DNA from: Geosiphon pyriformis
Taxonomy: Eukaryota > Glomeromycota > Glomeromycetes > Archaeosporales > Geosiphonaceae
Length of the DNA stretch: 53,479 nucleotides
Direction: 5' to 3'
Assembly (NCBI GenBank): GCA_016748015.1
Contig: JAAOMT010000653.1
Coordinates: forward strand, 24,160-77,638
Shown here piece after piece: positions 12,191-24,166 of this stretch. The first letter of the stretch is position 1, and the number at the start of each line of letters is the position of its first letter. A model generated the notes under the pieces. It was not told the origin of the DNA. It searched no databases and saw only the letters and a list, made by a program, of their open reading frames with translations. The position numbers and the translations under genes were made by a program.

Positions 12191-15100
12191 ATTAGAATTC
12201 TAATTAAATTAAATTAAACTAAACCAATTTTTTAAAGTAGATTCAGTTTGAATTTGGCATTAAACTTTTTTAACAAGTCTGAGTTCAGTTTAAGTCTAGT
12301 ACAAAGTTTATGAACTTGTTTAAGTTTGATAAAATTAAAAAAAATATATAACTTATACTACTTATTTATTAATTATTACTTTGTTTAATTTTTATAATTA
12401 GTTAAAAAAGTATATAAAAATATATATGTATAACAATTCTACTTTCCAATTTACCAAAATGAATTTATTGTTGACATTATTTAATATTACTAAAGGTTTA
12501 AAATCTAAAATAATGGAATTTGATAACTCAAATAGTCCAAATATTAATATATTTAGTAAATGTAGTTTTTAGAGTAAAGTATAAAACCATTTTAATAAGT
12601 TTATATAGATAAAAGAAAAAAAACAGCTAAATATACAGTTTTAAAATGTGTACATAAACCATTTTTTTGTAGAACTATAGGCACTACTAAATTCTTATAG
12701 TGCTATTTAGAAACTTCTCACCAGACAGTATATGTTACAATAGAAAAATATTATAAAAAAAAACAAAATATTCAGAAAAATTGCAAATCAATTGAAAAAA
12801 TGGTTTGATAGATAAGATTGCTATTTTTTTTTATGATTTTTAGCCAATTTAACTAAAAAACTGCTCTAGTTTTTTGTAATAACTGTTATTAATATTGATA
12901 ATAAAAAACTTTATAACATAATTACTATTTGGCTTATCAACTGTTAACAATTACTTCTTATAATAAAAAACTTTAAATTAATCAAAATATTTCAATATTT
13001 AAATCTTACTTCTTAATCTGTTTATACTAATATAATTAAAAATAGAATTATAAAACTTTATGTCTTAATAAACAAAAATTAAAAGTAAGCACTATTTTTA
13101 TTATGAAATATCTCTTTTTTTACTTATACTTATAATATAATAGACATATTTAAATATTATTAAATCCAAAATTTTTTTTATATCAGATTTCTGAACATTT
13201 TTCAATAACAAAGCTTTTGTCTCTATTACTACTTATTATATTAATAACAATTGGAACTTTTAATAAACAATAATTAATTTTGGATTAATAAATAAATAAT
13301 ATAATAGAATAAATATTGTGAACAAATTTTTTAAAATATTAAAATATTATAAAATTACATTAAAAGTATGTATATATATTCTTATATAAATTTGGATTAA
13401 TTAATAGCCAATAATAAAATTGGCATACTATACTGCATATTAGTATCATTTAAGATTCAAAGTTATTATAATATCTATATTATTAAAGATTGCATTTTCT
13501 TAATGTTGGCTTAAGTTGGTTTTTATTATTGTCTTAAAACTAAATTTTCAGTATTAGTATTATTTAAGACTTAGAATTATCACAGTGCTCATATTATTAT
13601 TAATTATGTTTTTTCAATGTTAGTTTAAGTTGGTTTTTATCATTGTTTTAGAGCTGAATTTTTGGTATTAGCATCATTTAAAACTCGAAGTTACTACAGT
13701 ACTCATATTATCAAAAACCATGTTTTCTTAATATTAACTTAAGTGGTTTTTATTATTGCTTCGAGCCAAATTTTTAACCAAAAAGATTAAAAAAAAAGTT
13801 TAAGAAAGAATTACATATACACACTTTTTATATGAGTTTACTATTAATTTTATTAGTTATAACTTAATTTTTTTTGATAGCTTCTTGCTATTACCCTCAA
13901 TAATACCACAAATAATAATACTTTCATAAGAGAGTTAACAGAAAAATTAGAAAAAAAAACATTCAATAGAACTCAGAGGACTTTTAATTTCAATGCTTTA
14001 ATTATACTCTAAATTTGACAGTACAAACAACTTTAAATAAAATAAAAAATGATGTTTTCAAGGTATTTATTAAAAACCCAAACCAAATATATTTATTTAA
14101 AATTTTTCTAATATAAACTTTGTATAAATTAAAGATTAAGAAACTTAACTCTGTAATTTGTACTTTGCCTTAATATTTTAAGTTTTTTGAACATATTTGT
14201 AATACATGTCAAATTAAATACCATAAATTCATTCTAAATTGTTTTATTTAATGGAATTTTACTTATAATATGATCAAGAATAAGTTATTTTTTAAATTAG
14301 CAAGTTATTTATTTTTGATTCTATATATTTTAAATACAAAAATTCTAACTATAAATTTATAAACATTAAACACTCTTATTAGTACTTATATTAATATCTA
14401 TTAATATGTTATTTTACATAATTAGTGGGCTGTTTTTGATAAAATTGCTGAATTTTTTGAACTATTTAAGAATATTATAGTCAAAATGTCAGTCAGTTTA
14501 AATAATACTGTCTTTTTAATTATTTTTTTCTTTAATATTATTCTTAATTATGTCAAAGACACAATTAATAATAATGAATTTGGTAAAGCATTATAATCTT
14601 AATTATATTTATTTAGTTATTTATTTAACATATTTAATATTAGATTCATTATTTGTTATAATAGCTAGAACAGTAAGAAAAAAGTTGATTAAATATTACT
14701 CTAAAACAAATACAACTATAATGCTCTGTACTGCATTGAATCCAAAAAAAAATTCTATTATTTTACAAAAAAAAATTTTTGGATGACAATATTAATAAAA
14801 TAAAAGAATTATAAGTTATTAATTTATTCAAATAATTTTATTTTCTAACTTTTACACAATAAATAAATCTTTAAAATATGTATTCTTTTTAAAATAAAGT
14901 ACACATTAAATATTATACTAATATTAAATAACAGTTTTTTGTTAAATAGCAATTTTAATAATATTATAATATCAGTTATATAATTTATATTAAAAACAGA
15001 TTTTAATAATAATAATAAAAAAAAACTTGACAAAATTGATTGTTATATTTCTAAAAAAGTGGTCAATAGAGAAATGGATATAATAGCATAGTGGAAGATA

Positions 15101-15580
15101 TATTACAAAAATATTTATTTAAATTAACATTTTATTAATAATTTGATATTTAAATATATTAAACACAATTTTTTTGTCTTGTATATATGGCTTGTAATTA
15201 TTTGGCAATTTAAAAATTATCTGTTGTTTCTGAATATGTTTTTCTGTAAATAAAAATATGATTACAAATATGAAGTTTTGCTTAGTACTTAAAACTATAA
15301 AAACAATACAATGTTTTTGATTATAAATACAAAAACTATTGAAAAAAAAATCAAATAATAATATAATATAATATAATGTTTTTAATAGTTAAACCTAAAC
15401 ATATTTATGAACTTTGAACTGAACTTAAACCAGATTTATTGTATGTATTCAAATTTGGTTCAAGCTTAGTAATTTTAAGTCTGGTTTAAGTTTAAATTCA
15501 AAATTTTGCCAAATTTTTTGTTTAAGTTTGGTTTGGTTCAATAATTCAATTGAACTTAAACCAAACCAGAATTTTAAAGA
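12190..15580 (+). mobile_element. hAT-like DNA transposon relic
   Basis: Plus-strand fragments resemble a hAT transposase in order: a BED-finger-like segment near 12640-12750 (CVHKPFFCRTIGTTKFL, then CYLETSHQTVY), a central region with no readable frame, then an open stretch at 14550-14786 with YYSKTNTTIMLCTALNPKK, which matches the hAT block where an LDPR-like motif precedes Lys. A decayed dimerisation block follows near 15186-15300 (MACNYLAI, stop, KLSVVSEYVF). Outer ends are rich in AACCAAACC-type sequence. Exact terminal repeats and target duplication were not resolved. No intact gene remains. Confidence rests on the order of three weak matches. Confidence 0.55.
14878..15580 (+). repeat. 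Right arm of the ~700-bp inverted repeat
   Basis: Reverse complement of 11490-12190 with scattered transitions and small gaps. It contains the C-terminal hAT dimerisation block and the AACTTAAACCAAACC outer end of the plus-strand element. Confidence 0.65.
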
Positions 15581-15819
15581 ATAGGTTTGGTCCTTTTACA
15601 TTATTTCTTTGTTCTTGTATTGAATTATGTGTTTATTAATAGTGATTTCTAGACTTGATTTTTGTTGTTGAATCAGTTGTAATAATTGTTATGCAAATAA
15701 GTAGATGTTGTTGGTAATTTTCATCTTTTTTTGTTGTTTTTGTCATGTATAGTGTTTTCTTATATACTGTTTTAGTAGATTAATTCAATGTGTTTGCTTT
15801 AATGATGATGATTGGTTCT

Positions 15820-17040
15820 AGATCTTGTGAAATCTTATCAGGTTTGACTAGTATTCTTTGTACTCCTAGTTGTGGAATATTATTAGTAGATAATAATATT
15901 ATATTGTGGTATGGTTTCAGTTAATCTCTATGTACTGCTTTAACTAAGATTTTATTGTTCTATCTTAGTTTATAAGCTCTATTTTCTAAAATTTTTTCAA
16001 TGTGAAATGATTTATTCTATTTGAAGTTGAATTTTTTATTCCATTGTTTTTTTGGTTTGATATAATATAAGAATATTTTGTCTTTAATTTTGAATTCAAC
16101 TGGTTTGTTTGGTAATTGGTTATTATGTTGTTTTTTTTGTTTTTTTTGTAATCTTTGAATGTTATTAGCTGCTCTTTTTTTTTTGTTTTCCAATATTTTT
16201 ATTAGTTTGTACATTTTTTTTAGCAATGTTTTTTGAAAGTTGGCTTTTGTTATTGGTTTCATTAAATATGTGTTGATGTTTATCTCCACTAATAATATTG
16301 CTGTTTTATCATAAACAAGTTCAAATAATGTTGCTTGTATGATATTTTGCTTTATTGTTCAATAAACAAATAGTACTGATGGTATAAACAAATCACATTT
16401 GTCCTGGTTTTTTTGGCTAATTTTTGCTATTGTTTTATACAATGTTCTGTTAAATCTTTCTATTAAGTCATTTGTTTATGGATAATATAGTAATAATAAT
16501 AGTCTTTTAATTCCAAATTTTTAACTTAATTCTGTTAATATTCTGTTCACAAAATGAGTTTTTTGATTAGATAATAATTCTTTTGGATATTTATGTTGAC
16601 AAATCAAATTTTGGTGAATAAATTTGGCTACAGATTTTGTATTTGCTTTTTGGATTGCTTTTGCTTTTGGCTATTTTGTAAAATAGTCTATAGCTACTGC
16701 TATGTACTGGTTGTTTTTACTGATTATTGTTAATAATCTAACTAAGTCAATTTTAATTTGATCAAATAGTTGTTTCACTTTAATTGGTTTTAGTAATTTA
16801 CTGGTTTTTGTTTCTTCTCTTTATTGACAAGCATTACAATTTTGAACATATTAGATGATATCTAGATATATTTATGGCCAATAATATTTTTTTCTGGTTC
16901 TTTTTATGGTTGTTTCTTTATGGAAATATTCTGTTATTAGATTTGAATACATGTTAAATAGTATTGTTTCTTTTTCTGGTTTTGTGATAACTTTGAGTGA
17001 CTGATCTGGATATTTTCTGTTTTTCTAATATAATATATCT
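15820..17040 (-). pseudogene. Ty3/gypsy integrase fragment
   Basis: Minus-strand translation from about 16860 down gives a Ty3-type integrase: CNACQ (second half of the HHCC zinc finger), KIDLVRLL (first catalytic Asp kept), AVAIDYFTK, LICQHKYPKELLSNQKTHF (second catalytic Asp reads Asn), then NDLIERFNRTLYKTIAKI (catalytic Glu kept). The open frame 16289-16017 is the C-terminal domain (KPVEFKIKDKIFLYYIKPK), followed by IEKILENRAYKLR and VHRD near 15930. It is better preserved than the relic at 8840-11060 and so likely younger. It is cut off upstream at about 17040; no RT or LTR was found beside it. 15581-15819 was not assigned. Confidence 0.7.
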
Positions 17041-17789
17041 TAATAAGTAATAAAATATTTTGATTGTTGTTTTATGTTGTTTTGTTCCTTTTGAGATAAT
17101 TTTTACTAATTTATTATTAATAATAAATGTTTTTAATTTAAAAAAAATTCATTTTAATTATTAAATTATTAACTTTTAAATTAAATCTATATTTTGTTTT
17201 TTTAAAATATTTTTTTAAATTTTTTGCTTTTTCCAAATTTTAAAATAGTTTATACATTCATATATATATTATAATTTATAATTATATATATAATAATATA
17301 TATTGTTTAACAAATTATTATTGTTGTTAAAAAAATTCTCAAATACATAATTTTATTAAGTAATATTAAGTAAAAAAGTTAGAAGTTTAATGCTAAAACA
17401 TTATAATAAAAGTTTACTAATAAAGTAAAATTAGTTAATGCTGGTTTTTTTTGTATAAATATTAATTAATAAATTAGTTAGCACCAAATTTTTACCATAA
17501 ATTACATTACAAAAGTGTTTTTAATATTATTTAACAGCAGAAGAAAATTTTTACAACAATATTTGAATTTGAATTTTATAATTTGAATTAATTAATTATG
17601 TCAATTTTATTGCAAAATATTACTATATTAAGAAAATTATTATTTGATTCATTTTATATATAAATTATTTTAAAACTTTACAAGTTTTTAAAATTGGTTT
17701 GTAATTCCACAAATTAATAACCTGTTGATAATTTGATTTAGTTTTTTAAAATTAGGTTAAAATCTTCAACTTTTTGAAATTCCGGATGA
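17041..17789. other. AT-rich flank of gene island 1
   Basis: Very AT-rich, no credible reading frame. Base composition changes sharply at about 17780, just before the J protein gene, so the last part may include its promoter. No clear core promoter element was recognised. Confidence 0.5.
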
Positions 17790-17819
17790 TCGACTTGTAT
17801 TCTTTACACCATTATCGAC

Positions 17820-19309
17820 ATGGAAGTTAACAAGGATGAGGCACTTCGTTGCTTGCAAATCGCGCGCACACATTTATCTTCCGGAAAGGTTGTTTCAGCA
17901 CTTAGATTTGCCCAGAAGTCTATATCATTGTATCCTACAACGGAAGCGAAAGCTTTCCTAAAAAAAGTCGAAGCCTCGAAAGTCCCAGAAACAGAAGAAA
18001 GTGAACCAAATTCTCCTACTTCACCCTTTACAGGATCTTCCCGAGACCATAATCAGGGGAGGCAAACTAGAGAGTTTACACCAGAACAAGCAGAAGCAGT
18101 TAAGAGAATAAAGGCTTGTGGCGTATACGAGTATTATGAAGTACTTGGATTAAATAAAGATGCCAGTGATGGCGAAATCAAAAAGGCTTATAAGAAGGTT
18201 GGATATTTGGCCCATCGGTAATTAGTGTAATAGTCAACCGTAATGGCCCTTTTTCCTCATTTTGTCCACGACCTTCAAGCTGATTCGAATGACGAATTCA
18301 ATAAGATTATTGTTCAACATTTGTGCTTGTGGATTTAGTTGGCCTTACTGATGCATCCAGACAAGAATGGAGCCCCTGGAGCTGATGAAGCATTCAAAAG
18401 TATATATATTAACTCTAGTTCGGCTTATTTGTGGGGGTGCCTATATTTGCCTACTCTTTTACATTAATAATTTCTAAAAAAAATGGGTTAAACACTTGAA
18501 GAGATTAGCAAAGCGTTTCAAGTACTCAATGACCCTCAAAAGCGTGAAATATTTGATCAACATGGTGCTGATCCGGATTCAAGAATGCCATCTCCAGGTT
18601 TCGGAAATGCAAGGTTTAATGGATTTTCCAATGGAGCCATGTTTGCTGATGAAATCACGCCAGAAGAATTGTTCAATATGTTTTTTGGAGGAGATCTGGG
18701 TGGCGGTATTTATATTATTTTTTAAAATCTTGATAAATCTGAAAGAATGTTTTTCCGTTTTCAAGTTGATATGTTTATAAACCAAATTTTTTAGGGTTTC
18801 ATGCCGGAACATTTGTAAGTCCGGGATTTCGTGCGAGGCAATATGGCCCTCGCAGAGCTCCGAGAAATGCTGAAGAAGGCCAAACCACGCCCTCAACATG
18901 GCTCCAATTTGTCCAACTGCTTCCACTAATTCTTCTTTTTTTATTCTCGTTGTCTTCCAATCTGTTTTCCACAACTCAAGATTCTACCCCTGCATTTTCT
19001 TTAGAGCAAATTCCCCCTTATACCCAAGCTCGATTTACACATTCACTTCAGATTCCTTATTTTGTCAACCCCAAAGATTTTATGTCTTTCGAACAAAATC
19101 CCAGAATATTAAGACGATATGAAGATGCCGTTGAGAACAAATACGTGAGACAATTGCAGCAGCGCTGTAATTCTGAAAAAATATTACAAAAGCAAAGGGT
19201 GAACGAAGCTTTGGGCTGGTATTTTAATCGTAACGAGGAGAAACTGGAAGAGGCTAAATCAATGAAAATGCCGAATTGCGAAAGATTAAACAAACTTGCA
19301 GAGAAGTGA
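17820..19309 (+). CDS. ER membrane J-domain co-chaperone, DNAJB12/HLJ1 type
   Basis: Four exons join in frame: 17820-18197, 18339-18399, 18502-18705 and 18795-19309, giving about 385 residues. The J domain (about 103-165) contains YYEVLGLNKDASDGEIKKAY, the catalytic HPD (MHPDKN, split from helix II by intron 1) and AFQVLNDPQKREIFDQHG. A Gly/Phe-rich linker with the GAMFADEITPEELFNMFFGG block follows, then one membrane segment (about 250-270, LLPLILLFLFSL) and a C-terminal DUF1977-like region ending near MKMPNCERLNKLAEK. This order is typical of tail-anchored ER J proteins that stimulate Hsp70 in quality control and degradation of membrane proteins. The ATG follows directly on a change of base composition. 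Introns are 102-141 nt except the last (89 nt). Exon borders were set by reading frame and GT-AG. Confidence 0.9.
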
Positions 19310-20023
19310 ATCAAGCCCATCAGTCTCAAAAACTTGAAGCTATTTATTCGGCTCGAGGCAAAATAATACTTTCCTCCGAAGTCAAGAACCGTCAATTCAT
19401 AAAAATACGGTCATATTGGCTTCGATGTTTATACAATCATTTCTCATAACTACAGTTTAAGTTTCCCTTAATTTTTAAATTTAGATATTATAAATCCAAT
19501 TATTGTGGTTATCACATATTTATAGAAATTTGCAATTTTTCAAAAGGAAATTGTGACTTCTAAAAGTCATGAGAATACAAACCTACATTAACGACTGAAA
19601 TTCTTTCCAGATATTTTCAACAAAGTGAAAGTGGTGTGTTTATTTGCGACGAGTGGTCGCAATTTCAAAATCTTAAAATTAGATTATTTCGACTTCTTAG
19701 TTGTGTATATTTGCGGAAATATTTTATATCTGATAAAAATAGATATAAATGATACACTGTGTATTTACAAAAATGCGAAGAAGCGAAATAAAATGTAAGC
19801 AGCGACAGAAATGTGAAGGTAATCTATGAACTAAAGATTGATAGAGAATTTTGAAAAGTGCTCCTTATAATTCTAAACGACCCCATATAAAAATGAGGAA
19901 ACACTGCAACAGAGCTGAAACTTTCAAATTTTAATTTCGATGTAATTACTCATGGAGGCAAACCCTTCATATTTCTAAAAAGACTACAAATCCCATCCAA
20001 ACACATCAGCGATACTCGTATCC
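19310..20023. other. Convergent 3' intergenic region
   Basis: Lies between the 3' ends of the J protein gene (+) and the small charged protein gene (-). It holds no open frame that looks coding; it probably carries both 3' untranslated regions. An AATAAA-like signal (AAATAAAATG) occurs near 19787. Confidence 0.5.
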
Positions 20024-20688
20024 TTATTTCTTTGATGAATTATGCACAGTGATATTGAAGTTGATAGTAACGGGCAATTCCACCTCCTTTCCATCGATTT
20101 CAACCTTAATCTTAGCCTTTGTGTGACTTGCGGTCCATCCGTAACTGCCGGTTGAATGCTTGTGTGGTTCCGCGTTAAGTGTAAATAAAGAATCCTCCAG
20201 GGATTCTGATCCATTCTTGATTCCCTTTTTATCCTCGGATTCCTCGTCTTTTGTCTCATCTTCCTCTTGTTCCTCATTAGCTGATTTGTAGATCACAACC
20301 TTGAGATTTTTGGCGTTAGCAAGAAACTCTTTCTGTTTAGGAAGGGTTACGGTATTAGCGATTTCATCCTCTTCCTTTTTCTACAAAAAAAAAATTAGCC
20401 CCTAAGTTACACAAAAACTTGAAAATTTGCTGTATGAAACGCGTTATTTCTTCGCGACATTTCCAAAGATGAGCGCGGATAACCAAATGGACACACCTCT
20501 GTCTTCTTCTTTTTGGTCTTGGGAACAGAAGAGGTAGATGCTGAGGCGGCGGCAGCAGCAGCCTTTGCTTCTTCGGTCTTGGTTTTCGCGGCACGTTTAG
20601 GAGTCGTTTTACGTTCAATCTCCTCTTTTGTATTCACGGCAGCTTTTCTTTTACGCGTACTTTTTTTATCTTCCGTATGTTCTGTCAT
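20024..20688 (-). CDS. Small highly charged protein of unknown function
   Basis: Two exons on the minus strand, 20688-20497 and 20380-20024, joined at GTGTGT...TTTGTAG in phase 0, give about 182 residues. The N-terminal 64 residues are Lys/Thr/Ala-rich with basic clusters (RKRKAAVNTK, KTKKKK) that look like nuclear localisation signals. The middle is acidic (EEQEEDETKDEESEDKK). The C-terminal 50 residues look folded: LFTLNAEPHKHSTGSYGWTA followed by a short beta-like segment rich in Val/Ile. I do not recognise the family. It is transcribed towards the J protein gene. The 116-nt intron has a T-rich 3' end. A plus-strand open frame rich in Ala at 20513 is a shadow of it. Confidence 0.75.
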
Positions 20689-21176
20689 TTTTAAGGGAAT
20701 AAAGCTTTTTGCTTTCTGTAGTTCTGTCGAAAAAACAAAAACCGAGATAAAAAAATAGAGATGTGTAGTAAGCTTTGCCCGTTATCTAGCTTGATAATAA
20801 TAAAAATTCGGACAATACAAACGGAAGCAAGTGGAATAATACAACTTTGTTTATTATTGCCTGCAAGAAAATAGATGATCGCATCCGAACAGTTCTTATT
20901 TTGTTTTTCCCCAGTGTCAGTTTTTTTCGGTTACTCAAAAGTCAAGTGACTTGAGTGCCTGATCCACTGGCCAATGATAAAACGGTTTATAATTTGTAGG
21001 CATATGTTAAATTTTATAAAGTTTTCAGTCAATCATTTATTTCTGATTACCCGATTGTGGTAATAATCGTTTCGTGCACAAAGTTAGGACAGAAATCTAT
21101 TGATAGCCCTTTTTAAGACTTAAAAGTATTAATTCAGCGGGAATGCTTTGATCACTTGCCTGCTCTCATTATTCTC
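20689..21176. other. Intergenic, likely promoter of the small charged protein gene
   Basis: Between the start of the small charged gene and the 3' end of coilin, both on the minus strand. No coding frame seen and no promoter motif recognised with confidence. Confidence 0.4.
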
Positions 21177-23302
21177 TCAATTTACCCTTCGGACCTCCCG
21201 TAATTCAGACCAATGATGTGTTTGAATATTCATTCCCCGTTCTTGGCCTTCAATTAAGAATTCATCTTCTAATCCCTTTAGCTCAAATTTATTTAGGGGA
21301 CGTTCGGAATCATTAGAAGGTTGATTTTTAGGATTAGGCTTAAGCTTCACTAAACCCTGCAAGGCATCAAAAGCTAAAATATTGGACTCCTATAAAAAAA
21401 GGGCTAGGTTTTAAAATGATCGTCAATTGAGATGTTTTGATGACAAGTAAAAGATAATACTGACTTTGTAATCACTCAATTCGGGAGTGAATGATGCAGA
21501 TAATTCCAAGATCTAGAACCCGAGTCAAGAATTTATTTATTAAATTATTAGTGCCCCATTTGTTCAAAGTTGATTTGTTGAAATAGTTACCTTGTAAGCT
21601 ATAGTATCTCCAACACGTGGACAATTACCGTATAATTCCAGTTGAGTATAGTCAATAATATCCCCCTGATCAAATTTTTTAATTTCTTCAGAAATTACCC
21701 CATGTGATTCAACGATCTTTTCACTGTAGCCCTGTTCATGAATAAGATTTTGTTGGGCATTATGTTGCCCTTTTTTCTTTTTTCTGGTTTTCCTTTTCTT
21801 TGCTGCTTGCTGAATATCAACACGAGTAACAATCGCTCGTCCCGGGGGAACATCTTGTGGACTCTGAAAAGCCAGGGAAATATTATCAGTTTCTTTTGGG
21901 CGCTCCTCTGAAAATTTACCATTTGGAAGCGTTTTATTGTTTCCTTTTTCTTCATTGGCAAACCTGACATGATTCGGTGTCAATGCCAACATGCCTTGAA
22001 GATATCCTTTCTTTTTATTCGATGTAGATGATAAAGATAGTGGGGGTTTTATTTCGAGATTACCATAATACTCTTTCGTATATTCGGATGGATCACCATT
22101 AGCTGAAAACTTGGACTGAACACTAGGTGAGTTCATCACTGAACTACTCTCTTGGGCTTCATTCAAAACATTTCCGCCAAGCTCCATTTTTAGGTGCATT
22201 TGATCAACATTATCAACATTTTTCAATTCAGGTTCAGCCATATTTTGTGGCGTAATTTTCAATCTAGTTGCATTGCTTTCGTTTGTGGTTGAAGCTCTAT
22301 GCATTTTTCAAATGAATAAAAATGAGTATTTGGGGGGGGGGGGGGGGGGGAAAACTATGTTTTCCTGGATTCTGTACCTGAGTATTCGTTTTGCCTGAAT
22401 ATCGTCATTTGTAACTGTGTCCCTTTCACTTTTACAGCTAGTTGAAGAAGAATCCGAAGAGGAATCGGAATCTTCAGAACTTGATTCTTTCTTCGTTTTA
22501 TTTTTTTTAATCTTCTTTGAATTTATGAGTGATTTTTGTTTTCCTGTAGTGATGTTCTTTCCTCCGCTATTAATCTTGAATTTTTTGTTTTTACTTCGCT
22601 TATTATTATCCGGATCGGATGATGTGCGACTAGATGTATCCGACTCTGACGTTCTTTCATCGTTAGTCGATGAATCAGAGCTCGAAGAGGAACCCGTTTT
22701 TCTTTTCTTAGTCTGCAAGTCATTTCTCTTAAACTCCCCTTCCTCACGACTCGCCTGATGTTTTCTTTTATTCAATTCAGGGGGAGTCACAAAGCTTTTT
22801 TTCGAAACTTTGTTAACCACTACTTTTTCTTGAGCTTTTGAAGTTGGAACAGCAATAATTTCAGGCCTTTTCTTTTTAGGTGTTTCTATTGACATGAAAA
22901 AATATAATCGATTGAAATCTAAATGTAGTACCTTGATCTGCAATTTTCCCCTCAATCTTGTCATCGATCAGGCGAGGTTTAACACTGCGAAATTAATCAT
23001 AAATCGGAATCCAAGATCAAAATTTATGAAGTCTTCTCAATTTTATGTATCACTCTCAATAAACCAACAAACCAAATCGTGTCATTTTCTCTAAGCAAAC
23101 CGAAGATAGTTCCACTTGGTAGCAACTCGAAAGCGTCCAAAGAGAGATTAAATCCATAAGGACCTTGAGTCTCTAACTCGAAAGCCTGCATAATGCTGGC
23201 TTCGAGGTCTCGAATGGAATTATACTGTTGCTCGGTATCTGAAATTTCGTACCAGCAACACCTTTTAGGCAAAGGTGTCTCAAACACAAGCTTCACACGC
23301 AT
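21177..23302 (-). CDS. Coilin (Cajal body scaffold)
   Basis: Six exons on the minus strand (23302-23073, 22984-22932, 22885-22378, 22296-21591, 21512-21465, 21389-21177) join in frame to about 585 residues. The N-terminus (MRVKLVFETPLPKRCCW; SLDAFELLPSGTIFGLLREN) matches the ubiquitin-like coilin self-association domain. A long Lys/Ser-rich disordered middle carries serine blocks and basic nuclear-signal-like clusters (AKKRKTRKKKKG). The C-terminus (about 486-575) is the coilin Tudor-like domain: NCPRVGDTIAYK, LELSASFTPELSDYK, NKFELKGLEDEFLI. Known role: organises Cajal bodies where snRNPs mature. The start is the ATG at 23302; a TTG two codons upstream is not needed. All introns are GT-AG. 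Intron 3 contains a 19-bp G run (C run on the sense strand). Confidence 0.88.
22332..22350. repeat. 19-bp homopolymer G run inside coilin intron 3
   Basis: Nineteen consecutive G on the plus strand, the only such run in an AT-rich window. On the coilin sense strand it is a C run about 36 nt upstream of the 3' splice site (TGCATAG), where a pyrimidine tract is expected. Length in the assembly may be uncertain. Confidence 0.9.
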
Positions 23303-24160
23303 ATTCAAAAATATAGCGGTAATAAGTGAAATTGTTTGGTTAATTTAATAATCAACTCGTTTCTAACTAGGAAAGCGACTCTTGAATCTGTAACTTGGTA
23401 AGTAAAAAAAATTTTGTTCATTATCTTTTTTTGTGAGAATCACGTTGTCTATTTTATCTTGGCGTATTTAATTTGATTTTTAAATTAAATTACAATATGT
23501 AATTAAATTTTTTTTTTAACAAAATATGGACTTTTTTTTTGGTTTCCAATAGTAACACTACTTAAGAAGCTTTTTTAACTAGAAAACCATTTTATTAAAG
23601 CACTTTTCATAGTAAGCAGTTTTTGGCCTATATTTTTAATTTTACATAGTTTATTGGTTTTTAAAAACAAGATCAAGTTTTTTTAAATACTATTACTAAA
23701 ACTAAGCTTGTAATTTTTTTGGTTTTATTCTACTATTATCTTTAAAATCAGTAAATTGGTTTTAGATTTATAGTTAAATTTGTTTTATTTTTTAGTTTTT
23801 AATTTTTAATTTTATTATTGTTACTTTTGTATTTAAAAAAACTTTTAATAATATTATTATTATTATTAAGATTAGTATTTTACAAAAATATTGTATTTAA
23901 TAAAAAACTCTTAAATATTAATATTATTATAAATATTAAAGTTTAAATTATTTGGCTTTTAATTAAAAAGCTGTTTTTTTGATTTATTAAAGTTTTTTTG
24001 TTGTATTAAAAATTTTTTGTAAATTAATTTATTAATTTAATATTTTATATACAAATAAAAATTCTTAATAAATTTATAAATAGCTTTATTAAAGATTTGG
24101 TTATAATTAAAAAAAAGTGTTTTAATTGGTTTTAATAATAATAAAATAAAAACTATTAAA
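23303..24160. other. Coilin upstream region passing into AT-rich desert
   Basis: About 23303-23460 keeps gene-island composition and probably holds the coilin promoter. From about 23480 it is AT-rich with T and A runs and no credible frame. Confidence 0.5.
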
Positions 24161-24166
24161 AACAAT

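Noticed and set aside
18400-18501. Second U12-type intron in the J protein gene (GTATATATAT donor)
   Set aside because: The donor lacks CCTT and no U12 branch sequence lies near the 3' end; an ordinary GT-AG intron fits.
20513-20758. Ala-rich plus-strand frame
   Set aside because: Antisense of the Lys/Ala-rich first exon of the small charged protein.
22417-22758. 113-residue plus-strand frame with Ser/Glu repeats
   Set aside because: Antisense shadow of the Lys/Ser-rich part of coilin exon 3.
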